Origin: Iris pallida
Taxonomy: Eukaryota; Streptophyta; Magnoliopsida; Asparagales; Iridaceae
Length of the DNA stretch: 64,000 nt
NCBI GenBank assembly: GCA_029216955.1
Contig: JANAVB010023996.1
Coordinates: 17,682,688 to 17,746,687 of the forward strand
Direction of reading: 5' to 3'
Below are positions 11,739-23,154 of the stretch, piece by piece (within the stretch, counting starts at the first letter, position 1; each line of letters begins with the position of its first letter). Position numbers and translations under genes: made by a program. The notes beneath the pieces were generated by a model that did no database searches, was not told the origin of the DNA, and was given only the letters and a program-made list of their open reading frames with translations.

Positions 11739-12806
11739 TTATACCTCACGAGTCAAACAGGTAGGATATCGCGATCGGATGTCGTCCTCACGCTCCCACG
11801 TTGACTCACCTAGAGAGTGATGACCCCAAGCAACACGGACTAATTTAATAGTCTTGTTCTTGAGTGTCTTCTCCCTCCAGTCCATTATAGACACGGGCCT
11901 CTTCTCATACGAAAGGTTGGTACCAACAACCAATTCCGAATGGTCTAGGATGTGGCTCGGGTCCGAAATATACCATCGTAATTGGGAAACATGGAATACA
12001 TCATGCACCTCACTTAGCGACGGCAGAAGAGCGAGACGATAGGATACATCTCCTACTCGCTCTAGAATATCGAACGGCCCTATATACCTAGGACTAAGCT
12101 TTCCCCGCACGCTGAAGCGTATGACGCTGCGGTTAGGCGAGATCCTAAGGAATACATGGTTGCCGACAGAAAATTCTAAGGGACGCCGATGAGCATCGAC
12201 CCAATGGCGCTGGCGGTCCTGGGCAACTCGGAGGTGATCTCTGACCTTCCTGACCACTTCAACCATCTGGGAAATCAATTCGGGTCCGAGCATCTGCCTC
12301 TCCCCGACATCGTCCCATGCTAGCGGGGATCTGCACTTCCTGCCATAGAGAGCCTCGAAGGGTGCCATCTGGATACTGGCCTGATAACTGTTGTTGTATG
12401 AGAATTCTGCCAGGTGCAGATGATTCTCCCATGAACAACCGAAGTCAAGGGTACAGGATCTCAATATATCTTCAAGGGTCTGGATTGTGCGCTCTGATTG
12501 ACCATCCGTCTGCGGGTGATAAGCTGAGCTGAACTGAAGACGAGTCCCCAAACTCTTCTGCAAGCTGTGCCAAAAGTGTGATGTGAATCTTGAATCCCTG
12601 TCCGAGGTGATGCTGACTGGCATATCGTGAAGCCTGACGATCTGCATGAGATACATCTCTGCTAACTGCGCCGTCGACTGTCCAACTCTGAATGGAAGAA
12701 AGTGTGCCACCTTGGTAAGCCTGTCCACAACTACCCAAATAGCATCTCTGTCGGCCGGAGATCTGGGCAATCCGGTCACGAAATCTATGGTTATATGCTC
12801 CCATTT
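11739..12806 (-). pseudogene. Chromovirus integrase core and chromodomain-like tail
   Basis: DDE integrase that joins element DNA to the host. Visible are the first Asp in VVVDRLTKVAHFLP, the second in TSDRDSRF, and the Glu in YHPQTDGQSERTIQTLED; then the GPF...VGDVSYRL module and, at the C-terminal end, a chromodomain-like segment (PVSIMDWREKTL...NKTIKLVRVAWG...STWERE). Such tails steer integration toward marked chromatin in the family. A TAG at 12807-12809 separates it from the zinc-finger half in the same frame; the conserved residue there is usually Trp, so TGG-to-TAG is likely. The ORF ends at 11739 just before the polypurine tract. Confidence 0.92.
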
Positions 12807-13712
12807 CTATTCTGGGATCGGTAAGGGTTGAAGAAGTCCAGCGGGCCTCTGATGTTCAGCTTTAACCTGTTGGCAAACTAAACACCGAGAGACAAACCGG
12901 GCTATCTCCCTCTTCATGCCATTCCACCAGAAATGCTGACGAATATCACGGTACATCTTCGTACCACCTGGATGAATAGAATATTGTGAACTGTGGACTT
13001 CTGCCATAACTTCCTGTCTGATATCTCTACTGGGTACACAAAGACGAGTGCCATGCCAAAGTGTACCTTCTTCATGGATACATAGCTGTGGCCTTTTTTC
13101 TGCTTCACATTCTGCTCTGAGTCGCTGGATCTTGGAATCTATTGACTGCGCCACCTGGATTCTCTTAACTATGCTGGACTGAACTTGTAGGCTGGCCATC
13201 AATGCCATGCTAGTTGGAAGAACCACTTCAATTCCCATCTTCTGAAGATCTGCCAATAATTCTGGTTGCGCTGTCAGGAAATAAACTTCGGCTCTCCTGC
13301 TCAATGCATCTGCTACGACGTTGGCCTTCCCGGGATGATACTGCAAATCCACATCATAGTCCACTAGTAGCTCGAGCCATCTTCTCTGCCGCATATTAAG
13401 GTCCTTCTGGGTAAAAACATACTTCAGGCTCTTATGATCAGTAAAAATCTCCACTCTATCTCCGTACAAGTAGTGTCTCCACAACTTCAAAGCAAACACT
13501 ACCGCCGCCAATTCCAAGTCGTGGGTCGGGTAATTCTTTTCATGATCACGTAGTTGACGTGACGCATAAGATATTACCTTCCCATGCTGCATCAAGACAC
13601 ACCCCAATCCTCTGCCTGAAGCATCGCAATAAACTGTGAATCCTCCGGTCCCATCTGGAAGGGTGAGAATGGGAGCCGTTATCAAACCTCGCTTCAACTT
13701 CTCAAAAGATTC
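12807..13712 (-). pseudogene. Chromovirus RNase H and integrase zinc finger
   Basis: Degrades RNA in RNA-DNA hybrids and starts integrase. RNase H residues are visible as [17 protein letters not shown] and FTDHKSL, ending at [14 protein letters not shown]. The HHCC zinc finger of integrase follows ([13 protein letters not shown] ... CLVCQQVK). Same frame as RT upstream and integrase downstream, divided by TAG codons at 13713-13715 and 12807-12809. Confidence 0.93.
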
Positions 13713-14580
13713 CTAACACTCTGCTGTCCAAACAAATGGCACATCCTTGCGGGTCAACCGGGTCATCGGTGCTGAAATCCTTGCGAAATCTGAAATGAAC
13801 CGCCGGTAGTAGTCGGCCAATCCAAGGAAGCTACGAACCTCTGCCACTGAGCTGGGTACCGGCCATGACTCGATAGCTACAATCTTTTGGGGATCCACTT
13901 TCACTCCTCCTCGGGTAATGATGTGACCCAAGTATGAAATGCAATCGAGCCAGAACTCGCATTTACTGAACTTGGCGTACAACTGATGCTCCCTAAGCGT
14001 CTGGAGGACGACTCTGAGATGCTGTTCATGCTCTGCTTCACTCTTGTTGTAGACCGGAATGTCATCTAGGAACACGATCACAAATTGATCCAAGTAAGGC
14101 ATGAAAATGCGATTCATGAGGTCCAAGAATACGACTGGCGTATTGGTCGCTCCAAAGGGCATAACAAGGAACTCCCAATGCCCATACCTCGATCTGAATG
14201 CTGTCTTCAGGATGTCCTGCTCTCTAACTCTGATCTGGTGGTATCCCGACCGCAAGTCGATCTTCGAGAACACTGAAGCCCCTCTGAGCTGATCAAACAA
14301 GTCATCTATCCTCGGAAGAGGGTATCTGTTCTTGATTGTCACTGAGTTCAAGGTACGATAATCAACACATAGCCTGGACGTACCATCCTTCTTTTTCACA
14401 AGAAGCATCGGGGCTCCCCAAGGTGATCCACTTGCACGGATGAATCCCTTGGTCCTCAGTTCTTCAATCATCTTGTATAAAATCTCCAACTCTGAAGGCG
14501 CCATCCTGTAGACTCGCTCTGATACTGGTACTGTCCCGGGAATCAAGTCTATAGTGAACTCAATCTCCGCTCCGGCGGCA
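13713..14580 (-). pseudogene. Chromovirus reverse transcriptase
   Basis: Copies element RNA into DNA. The motifs run in order: [45 protein letters not shown], the catalytic VFLDDIPVY (FxDD box near 14055-14085, both Asp kept), SYLGHII, and [11 protein letters not shown]. The reading frame is joined to protease by a one-base shift near 14575, and a TAG at 13713-13715 follows VWTAEC. Length is normal for the family. Confidence 0.95.
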
Positions 14581-15148
14581 TCCCTGGAAGCTCCTCTGGA
14601 AAGACATCTGGAAACTCTTCAACTATCCGAGGTAACTGCACTGCTGCTACTGCCATCCGCAATGCTGGGGAAGATGGCTCCACTGCGCCTCTGGAAAATG
14701 AAAACTCTGGCTCGCCGGGGATACTAAAGACAACTCTGCCAACATGGCAGTCTATCCTAGCATACTGATTCCTCAACCAATCCATGCCTAGGACTACAAC
14801 ATAGTCTGCCATAGGAAACTCTATAAATCTAGCAGGGAACTCCCTACCGCTAACTACGATCCGACACGAGGAAAACACTCGATCTACTCCCACAAGGCCA
14901 TTACCAGTAAGTATATTGAGCCTCACTGATAATGACTCGGGATCCAATCCTATCCGTGTCGCGAATCGTATAGACATAAATAAATGCGATGCACCAGAAT
15001 CAAATAATACAGACGCTGGAGAGGAGTTGACGAGAATAGTACCTACCACAACCTCACCTGGTGTAACTTCTTCTTCCATAGCCATCATCATGGCCTGACC
15101 TTGTCCTCTGGCTGCTGGTCTCCTCTGTTGGAAACCTCTCTGCCTATT
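14581..15148 (-). pseudogene. Chromovirus aspartic protease and gag-pol linker
   Basis: Cleaves the polyprotein. The active site is LFDSGASH (DSGA codons at 14990-15001), followed by a long beta-rich stretch and the linker [16 protein letters not shown], which normally leads straight into RT. The frame is lost just after this linker (near 14575). Upstream it is in frame with gag apart from one TAG at 15149-15151, so the intact ancestor probably encoded a single gag-pol polyprotein. Confidence 0.92.
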
Positions 15149-16387
15149 CTAGATCTGAGCTTGGGCTTGTGCATACTGCTGGGGGTGTTGTTGCTGGAAT
15201 GCCTGAGACTGAGGCGGCAAGGGCCTCGAAGACTGATACTGCTGCTGCTGAACTGGTGCTGGGGTCGGTCCTCTCACCGAAGAGCTAGAAGGGTTAGATG
15301 CTGATGAACCACCCCTATTCGGGCAAGCCCCTATTCTATGATCTGCTACTCCACAAGCCAAGCACAATCCCTGCGTCCTGCGACAATCAGCCACCACATG
15401 CCCTGGCTTCCCACAATGAGAACATCCCATTGTGGAAGTCTGCTTCTGCTTCTGCTGCTGCGGGTACGTCGGGGTCGAATACTGAACCAACGTTACTGAG
15501 GCTGCCCACCTCGGAGTTTCAATGGTCAATCCCCTAGCTGCCGTGGCTGGAGCTGATGATTGGTGCATCTGACTGTGGGACCGCTTCCTATTTCCGGTCC
15601 TATCCACGATCCTCTGGGGGTACTCATGCCTCCTAGCTGCTCTCAAGACCGCATCGAACGTCTGGTGCTCGAACTGCTCAACCGCCAACAAGATCTCCAA
15701 ATGCAGTCCCTGCTGGAATCGTTGGGCTCGATCATACTCGGTCGCCACCAAGGTGGGGGCAAACCTACTGAGTCTAGAAAACTTCGATGTATAACCATCG
15801 ACCGTCCTGTCTCCTTGCTTCAAGTTGGTAAATCTGGTCTGCAGGTCGTACCGAGCCACAGCATCAAAGTACTTCGTCTGAAATCTCTCTCTAAATACTG
15901 CCCAAGCGATGGATGCCACTAATCCCATGGCTTGCGCTGTCCACCAACTGCGAGCCAAGTCCAACAACTGCAGGCGTACCACCGCCACCTTCTCATTCTC
16001 GGGTGTCCTAGCTGCTTCCAGAATCACCTCGGTATCCTGAAGCCATGCATCCGCGACAATTGCATCCTCGCTGCCGTCGAAGAAAGGAGGGTTCAAGCGC
16101 TTGAAGCTGTTGGCCGCCTAGTTTCCTGGATGTCCGTCTCGGGTCAAATCATCTTGAACTGTCTGGTGCAGGGCGTCGCTTCGACGATCCTGGGAAGCTA
16201 TCAAGGTTCTGATAAGGCCTACTAAGGTACCATCATCTGGCTCTGCGGGCTGGACGGGCCGAACTGGTGACTCTCCTCCAGTAGGTATCACTCTGGAGGC
16301 CACCCCGGAATGCTGGGCTTGATCTCCAGGTTGCTGCTGGTCCACGGGAGGTGCTCTTTCTTGCTGATCGGCAGGGTCAGGTACAGT

Positions 16388-16392
16388 GCCGC
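16388..16392. repeat. Target-site duplication GCCGC, left copy
   Basis: GCCGC directly before the TGTCACG start of the TRIM-like element; the same five bases follow its end at 19000-19004. A perfect 5-bp duplication is the expected mark of LTR-element integration and fixes both ends. Confidence 0.95.
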
Positions 16393-17580
16393 TGTCACGC
16401 CCCGATCCCGCAGAGTCCCTTTCGTCCTCGCTTCGGGCTCTTTGGGACCGTTCGTCCTCGCTAAGGCGTGATGCCGTGCAAGCCTAAGTTGCGCTTGCAC
16501 AAGGCCAAGACCTGGAACAAGACAAGATAGACAAGGTTGACAATACGCAGCAGAACGTATCGCAGATAATTGAAGCAGCAGCGGACATATTTCAGAATAC
16601 AAGTATTGAACACAATGGTAACAAGAACATTTCTCTTTATTAATTTCATTTGAACAGATTACAAGCTCTCGATTCTCTCTGATACAATATTACATTCTCT
16701 CAGAACTTTACAGATTACAATGATCCCGTTCCCATACATTACATCCTTTTATATACAAAACCAAACTCTTACACAGATGTCATCTCTTGGCATCTCTTCT
16801 GATTTTTGGCTCCTGAGGATGAGGCTCGGGCTATCGCTTCAGACTATCCTTCTCGATGCATGGTGCACCTGCATGCAGACTGATGATGGGTCAGTATATC
16901 AGCATACTGGTGAATTGTGAACAAAGGAGCTACATTTTTCTGAAACGATCACTGTTCATTTAGTGAGAAAACATTTTCTTGTGATGTGATCTTGCTACTC
17001 TTTACCTAGATTTATTTCATGAATGCATTAGTCAGTTTACATTCTTTTGAAAACACATCTTTGAAAAGCCACAATCATTTCCATCTTAGCCGCTGTGCCT
17101 CCCACGGGTTCAGCTCGTCGCTAACCGCTGTGACTCGCAAGGGTTCAGCTCATCGCTAGCCGCTGTGACGCTCTTGGGTTCAGCTCGTCGCTAACCGCTG
17201 TGACTCTCATGGGTTCAGCTCGTCGCTAGCCGCTGTGACTCTATAGGGTTCAGCTCGTCACTAAGTGGATTCTCCAATGCGCATGCGATATCAAATAAAT
17301 CATACATAAATCGAGCAAGTCATAAACAATTCCATCTTCTTTTCAGGCAGGATACAGATCTCTTTTCTTAGCAGACAAGGGGCAGGTTCTCTTTTAAGCA
17401 TACTCAAGATTTCAGTCTTGTTATTAACAAAAGCATTCAATCAAAAACTCAGATTCTTAAGGCGTAAGCGAATCATAAAATGAGTCTTTGTCTACTCACC
17501 CAGATTAATCGTCTTCTATTGCAGAGCCAGCAATCCGATCTTTCTGTTTATCTAGTGCCTTCGCAGAGCGGGGCACTACA
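16393..17580 (-). repeat. TRIM-like element 3' LTR, 1188 bp
   Basis: Begins TGTCACGCCCC and ends GCACTACA. It contains a TATA-like site on the minus strand (TATATAAAAGG, 16745-16756) and five tandem ~35-bp units with the core GGGTTCAGCTCGTCGCTA (about 17090-17265). The frames inside are short and shared by both LTRs; I see no protein. Confidence 0.95.
17090..17265. repeat. Five ~35-bp tandem units in TRIM LTR
   Basis: Units of the form CCGCTGTGACTCTCATGG followed by GTTCAGCTCGTCGCTAA occur five times with single-base variation. The same array is present in the other LTR at about 18509-18681, so it predates insertion. Confidence 0.9.
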
Positions 17581-17630
17581 TAATTACCCACCGAAAAGAA
17601 GTTTCGTCCTCGAAACTTAAGGAGAAACTT
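17581..17630 (-). other. Polypurine tract of TRIM-like element
   Basis: On the minus strand GAGGACGAAACTTC and then a GGTGGGTAA-type run lie directly next to the 3' LTR. It matches the form of the tracts in the other Ty3-type elements of the window. Confidence 0.8.
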
Positions 17631-17789
17631 ACGATATCCTTAGCAGCGATAGTCCTCATCCTTCACCATCATAAAATATTTACGGACTTTTTGTATGGAA
17701 CGTTCATCTCATTATTGATATCGAGTAGGCAACGGAATTTCAATCAGAAGACATGTACAAATTCAATTGAATCAAAATTGGCCAGAGGA

Positions 17790-17808
17790 TCGTGTTGCTC
17801 TGATACCA
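17790..17808 (-). other. Primer-binding site, initiator-Met tRNA type
   Basis: On the minus strand TGGTATCAGAGCAACACGA starts three bases after the 5' LTR. TGGTATCAGAGC is the classic complement of plant initiator tRNA-Met used by many LTR elements. No other element in this window shows this site. Confidence 0.92.
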
Positions 17809-17811
17809 TTC

Positions 17812-18999
17812 TGTCACGCCCCGATCCCGCAGAGTCCCTTTCGTCCTCGCTTCGGGCTCTTTGGGACCGTTCGTCCTCGCTAAGGCGTGATGCCGTGCAA
17901 GCCTAAGTTGCGCTTGCACAAGGCCAAGACCTGGAACAAGACAAGATAGACAAGGTTGACAATACGCAGCGGAACGTATCGCAGATAATTGAAGCAGCAG
18001 CGGACATATTTCAGAATACAAGTATTGAACACAATGGTAACAAGAACATTTCTCTTTATTGATTTCATTTGAACAGATTACAAGCTCTCGATTCTCTCTG
18101 ATACAATATTACATTCTCTCAGAACTTTACAGATTACAATGATCCCGTTCCCATACATTACATCCTTTTATATACAAAACCAAACTCTTACACAGATGTC
18201 ATCTCTTGGCATCTCTTCTGATTTCTGGCTCCTGAGGATGAGGCTCGGGCTATCGCTTCGGACTATCCTTCTCGATGCATGGTGCACCTGCATGCAGACT
18301 GATGATGGGTCAGTATATCAGCATACTGGTGAATTGTGAACAAAGGAGCTACATTTTTCTGAAACGATCACTGTTCATTTAGTGAGAAAACATTTTCTTG
18401 TGATGTGATCTTGCTACTCTTTACCTAGATTCATTTCATGAATGCATTAGTCAGTTTACATTCTTTTGAAAACACATCTTTGAAAAGCCACAATCATTTC
18501 CATCTTAGCCGATGTGCCTCCCACGGGTTCAGCTCGTCGCTAACCGCTGTGACTCGCATGGGTTCAGCTCGTCGCTAGCCGCTGTGACGCTCTTGGGTTC
18601 AGCTCGTCGCTAACCGCTGTGACTCTCATGGGTTCAGCTCGTCGCTAGCCGCTGTGACTCTCTAGGGTTCAGCTCGTCACTAAGTGGATTCCCCAATGCG
18701 CATGCGATATCAAATGAATAATGCATAAATCGAGCAAGTCATAAACAATTCCATCTTCTTTTCAGGCAGGATACAGATCTCTTTTCTTAGCAGACAAGGG
18801 GCAGGTTCTCTTTTAAGCATACTCAAGATTTTAGTCTTGTTATTAACAAAAGCATTCAATCAAAAACTCAGATTCTTAAGGCGTAAGCGAATCATAAAAT
18901 GAGTCTTTGTCCACTCACCCAGATTAATCGTCTTCTGTTGCAGAGCCAGCAATCCGATCTTTCTGTTTATCTAGTGCCTTCGCGGAGCAGGGCACTACA
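17812..18999 (-). repeat. TRIM-like element 5' LTR, 1188 bp
   Basis: Same length and ends as the left LTR. TATA-like site at 18164-18175 (minus) and the five-unit array at about 18509-18681. It ends at 18999 and is followed by the GCCGC target duplication at 19000-19004, after which chromovirus gag/leader sequence resumes. Confidence 0.95.
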
Positions 19000-19171
19000 G
19001 CCGCTGAGGAAGACGACACAGGAAAACAATAAGGAAGGACCAGGACAGATCAACGATATAAGCATGTAATCAGTGAAAGAATTTCAGGGATTTGAAAATA
19101 CGGGCGGAGATCAAGGGCGAATACTGATTGAGACATCTATTCGGTAAACCCTCACATTTCTTGATTGACAA

Positions 19172-19190
19172 GACCTGCATGGGCTACCAC
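19172..19190 (-). other. Conserved post-LTR motif, candidate primer site
   Basis: On the minus strand GTGGTAGCCCATGCAGGTC begins 8 nt after the 5' LTR. Near-identical motifs occupy the same place in three other LTR elements (41294-41312, 53601-53619, 61624-61642). The position suits a primer-binding site, but I cannot match it to a tRNA from memory. Confidence 0.6.
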
Positions 19191-19198
19191 TTAAACCA

Positions 19199-20937
19199 TG
19201 TCACACCCCAGAACCAGAATACTGGAGAGCGGGGGCAGACATAGCCAGCTACGTATATTGAAATGGGAACCATCTCGATATACGGTCACGGCTGTCTAGA
19301 AATATGAGGGTTTACTATAAGCCAACGGTTTCTTATGGTCATGAACAAGCCTAATGTCTCAATCACAAGCAAGTAAGTAAGGTCGCAAGATGTATGATCA
19401 TTAAATATACAATAATAAGGTGTCCCAAATATTACATATTCAGCTGATCATGAAGCTAGTCGTACAAAATACGAGGACTAGCAAGAGTTAAGTCATACAT
19501 GATCAACCCTAGGATTTGTTAATCATGTTTACAGCCCGTAGGTAGACAGTAAGTAAAAGTGCATCGAGCTAACAGGTGCTCGTCGGCTAAACGCCTCAAA
19601 AGAATAACTTTACAATAGAGTGAGCGAAACAAAATAGAAAACCCACTCGTAGCCCGGGTTCCTTCTAGTGTTCACCATTGGGCTGGAAGCTTGGTAGATC
19701 CTCGGGAGCTGCTCCAAAATTTGGCCACACAAAACCAGCTGGGTCAACCCCAGAAAGAGCAAGTGCCACAAGGGGGCCACGAAATAAGAACAAAAGCCAG
19801 CAATCAGCACAAGAAGATATAATATTAAAACAAGAATTATGAAAAACATGCCAGGGTGATATAAGACGAGATAACCATGGGACTCTTTCGATAGCCAGGT
19901 TACAACCCATAAACCAAACAAGGACCGGGGTTGTAACCCTTCATCTGAACAGAACTTGGTTTTCTACCATTTATCGGCAAGATAATAATATAAGAAATCA
20001 AGACAGGGAGCAATCTTGTACTGGATCAAGACATGGCTAAACTGGTTATACCTCATTCAATCAATCATGGCCAAGCAGATACTACGGCTTGCTACCTTAA
20101 CTAACTAGGGTTATTACAGGCCTAATTACTAACAAGATGCAGTGAGATTGTTCCACAGCCACAAGCCCTGCAGACCATCCAGGTTACCCAGGTCAAAAAT
20201 TAGGGGTTGAATTCAGGTGGATACATCGCCCAGAAGACAATTGTACCCTTAGGTGACTTAGAGGGTGCAACACACGACGGTGTGCTGAAAATATGCCCTA
20301 CTCGACGGCAGGCTACAGATCCCAAGAGCGCCCAGGTAACGGGATTGCCCGTAGCTGTGTCATCTCTTCAGGACTAATGTGTTATTCTATTTATTAACCT
20401 TAATCCATTTTAGTAGGTACTCCTGACCGTGGTGCTCAGGAGTCCCCTCCTAGACATGATGCAAGACAGGACAAGTGGATTTAACAAGCAAGCAAGAAAG
20501 AACTACCCACGCTGTCAAGGCAAGTCAAGTAACAACATTAAAATAAATCATGTCAGGGTACTTGTCAGGAGTGCGCCACGACGGGCCACTATCATGTCAG
20601 GTTGGTCATGTCAGGAGTGCACCACTACGGGTCACTGTCGTGTTATGCTAGTTCCTTGTCATACCATGCCATGTACAATAGTCATTCCAAACATATTAAG
20701 TAAAATCAAGTTCACGACAAAAGGCGTAAGGATATAAAATGGGCGTAAAATATCTAATAAAATATTAATATACAAGGCTACAGAAAGGCCAAGCTTAAAG
20801 AAGTAAGACCAAAACTCCAAGGGTCAATGGATTAAACAAGGGGTCAGGGGAGCAGCGTACGAAAAGTCACGCACGCTGAGGGAGCTGCATAGGTGAAAAG
20901 TCACGCACGCTGAGGGAGCTGCATAGGTGAAAAGTCA
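19199..20937 (-). repeat. Chromovirus 5' LTR, truncated
   Basis: Aligns with 8734 to about 10440 of the 3' LTR with few substitutions, including the first two minisatellite units. The remaining ~1.1 kb, including the U3 end that should carry TGTCACCC, is absent; the sequence switches to Tat-element LTR within GTCA/TGCGCGC. A 103-residue hydrophobic frame (19610-19921, minus) extends the one seen in the other LTR. Confidence 0.9.
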
Positions 20938-23064
20938 TGCGCGCATGTAGGATGCGCCTATACATGGGGACGCCACGTATTGATTGCTGATAGAGGCGCA
21001 TGGACGATGCGCCCTGATCGAGGGGTTGACTTTTTCATGTTGCTGTTGTGAGCTGGCACGTAGCAGAAAAGAAGATCTTTCTCTTGCTGAGATCTCGGAT
21101 GAGTTGAATCCAAGGACACGTGTTATCGACCCATGGCTTGGAGATCTCGGATTTGGTGGAGGAATGATCAGGTAAGATGTGCCTAGGATTGGGCGCATGA
21201 GGAGACTTTGGCTCGTAACCTTTAGGAGTCACGAACCATTTTGGGCGCATGGCTTTTGAGGCGCATACAGAGCTTCAGTAGTGACTTTACTCTTGTCTTT
21301 TGGGATCAGGGAGAAGTCTGGGGTGCATGGCTTTTGAGGCGCATGCAGAGTTTTAACAGTGACTTTCCTTCTGTCTTTAGGAATTAGAGAGGAGTCTGAA
21401 GTGCATGGCTTTTGAGGAGCATGCGGATTTGGGGACATGGCTGCGGAGGCGCATGCGAGATGGTTGGGTGGCCACGTGGCAGTAGCCGTCGGAGGGAAGT
21501 AATGATGATGCTGACGTTGGCGATGCTTCGTCTTCTGAAAAAGCTATCGACTGTTCAGACTTCGTGAGGCGTACTGCCAACTCTGTCAGTTCAGCATTTA
21601 ATATTTGCGACATTCGAAGGTCATTCGAGGGGGCGCATCGATTGGCGTTCCATTAGGCGTATAGGGGCATATAAGGGCGTATCCCCTGTGATATGCTTGG
21701 TGCTGAAAGATGTATCTGTGTGATGCGCTTGATATTGAAGGGTGTGCCTGTGTGCATGGCGCATCTTTATTGATCCGTCTGTTTAGTTCTTCAGAGCATT
21801 AGTGGCTCCCTAACTGAATTTGAATTCATTCATCAAAAATAAAAGTTCATTACACTGACTTCGGGAAGGTTGCCATATGGCGCATGGGTTTGATTTGCCC
21901 TGGCCTATGAATAGCAACAGTTTGAGAGAGTCTTGTTGTCTCTCCCTTGACTTCTCGACGAAGATGGATTCGACTGATCCTCCTCTTTGGCAAGATATTG
22001 TACTGTAGATGAAGGTTCTCCTTGTTCAAAGAAGCTTTGACGGTGAACTCCTTCAGAAGATAAGAGCCCCAGGCTGGTAGATGCACCTATACATTGACAA
22101 AGAAGTGATTCACTCTGACGGGGCGGAGTGATGCGCTGGAAGACATGTACAGCATGTTGCAACTGTTGGAACACAGACTGCCTTGGTGGTGGAGCCACTG
22201 TCTTGCGGTAGCAGCAGTTGATGGCGACCGTAGCACAAGTGTGCCCTGTGAGGGGCACATTATGCTTGTTGGTCGGCTCTCCTGATCAGCGCTTGTGAGT
22301 GATCATGTTGCACAGATCGTTGGAGGTGAGTGCCACCTTCGCACCCCCTTCAGGCGCATGGCAAGGCCAAGCGCCGGGGTGGTCAAGTGAGAGTGCCACC
22401 TTCGCACCCCCTTCAGGTACATGGCAAGGCCAAGCGCCGAGGTGGTCAAGTGAGTGCTGTGCCCCCGAATCTAACACCAAACAGGCATCCCAATCAGTAG
22501 TAGGGAAACCACAGCATTTGAAGTGACTTAAACGGACCTCAAATGCACAACCAGAGGAGGCGCGGGAGTTCAAGACCACTGGATTTGCCTTACTCGATTT
22601 GGTTGTGCATACAATAGATGCACCCAAGTGAGACAAGGATTTTGAAGGTCGGCTCGTTTCTGGCACCGCAGCACCTGAGTCGACTTTGTACAGCTTACCA
22701 TCAGCAGCGCACATGATTGTGGGCGCATGCTTCTGGTTTACTGCTGGCATAGCATGTTTGAGGCGCATGGCCCATGCCGCCTTGGACTTCTTCGTTCCAG
22801 CCCATGGGGTGCATAGTACTCAGAGTCCAAATTATCCTTGCCATGACAGCGAGTGATGAACTTGCAGCGAACCCAGAAGAATACTGCAACTTTTGTGGCT
22901 CGAACGGGCTCCCTGGATAATGGGCTCCCTTTTCTTTATTTATTTTTGGTGCCTTCTTCAAAGGAGGCAAGAGGGCTCTATATATAGAGTGGAATGAGAC
23001 CTTCCTTCTTCTCCTTTCCGATGTGGGATTAAAAGCAAGATCCCTTCTTTTTCATGCTTCTACA
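20938..23064 (-). repeat. Tat element 3' LTR, left end missing
   Basis: Matches 31840-33964 nearly throughout. The counterpart of 31487-31839 (TATA box, R and U5) is missing, so the LTR is cut by the junction with the chromovirus. It ends CTTCTACA at 23064, before a purine-rich tract (AAGGGGATC on the minus strand). It holds a ~600-bp stretch (22260-22850) related to the element's own internal ORF at 30405-31020, and a USE-like motif plus TATA at 23019-23029 and 22976-22989. Confidence 0.85.
21243..21460. repeat. About 2.5 tandem ~78-bp units rich in GCGCATG
   Basis: Units begin GCATGGCTTTTGAGGCGCAT and end near GAGAAGTCTGGGG or its variants. The same array lies in the other LTR at about 32150-32365. 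GCGCAT recurs throughout this LTR, also outside the array. Confidence 0.8.
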
Positions 23065-23154
23065 AGATCCCCTTCAAAGTTTTTAAAACTTTTGGACAAG
23101 TTTTGAAATACTTTGAACAAGAAGCATGAATGGTAGAGCTGTTTAGGTGTGACA

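Larger units (their letters stand above)
16393..18999 (-). mobile_element. TRIM-like non-autonomous LTR element, 2607 bp
   Basis: Two LTRs of 1188 bp each (16393-17580 and 17812-18999) enclose only 231 bp. By eye the LTRs differ at about 18 positions with no net length change, so insertion was fairly recent. Orientation is minus: the primer site lies beside the right LTR and the purine tract beside the left LTR. It encodes nothing and must have used enzymes from another Ty3-type element. Its GAGGACGAAACTT tract resembles that of the chromovirus it landed in, a possible helper relationship. Confidence 0.95.
15149..19065 (-). pseudogene. Chromovirus gag, split by the TRIM-like element
   Basis: Capsid-nucleocapsid precursor. 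The main part (15149-16392) has a retrotransposon gag domain (DAWLQDTEVILEAART ... ARSWWTAQA ... DGYTSKFSRLSRFAP), then two CX2CX4HX4C knuckles (CSHCGKPGHVVADC and CLACGVADHRIGAC, near 15320-15430) and a Gln-rich end. Frame shift(s) near 16100 separate the N-terminal piece. If the 16393-18999 insertion and one duplicated GCCGC are ignored, the frame of the N-terminal piece extends to an ATG at 19065. Whether that ATG is the true start is uncertain. An in-frame TAG at 15149-15151 precedes protease. Confidence 0.87.
8734..20937 (-). mobile_element. Ty3/gypsy chromovirus (Tekay/Del-type), minus strand
   Basis: Nearly complete LTR retrotransposon inserted in ORF1 of LINE B. In minus orientation: 5' LTR (19199-20937, truncated), leader, gag, protease, RT, RNase H, integrase, chromodomain-like tail, polypurine tract and 3' LTR (8734-11576). 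The domain order PR-RT-RH-IN plus a chromodomain-like end places it in chromoviruses; the purine tract with GAGGAC just before the 3' LTR fits the Tekay/Del group. A TRIM-like element (16393-18999) sits in gag. The right end of its 5' LTR is missing and joins directly to the Tat element at 20938. Confidence 0.93.

Noticed and set aside
15149..15151. The TAG between gag and protease as programmed readthrough
   Set aside because: Two further TAG codons in the same frame (13713, 12807) and a frameshift show general decay. Nothing around this TAG suggests a recoding signal.
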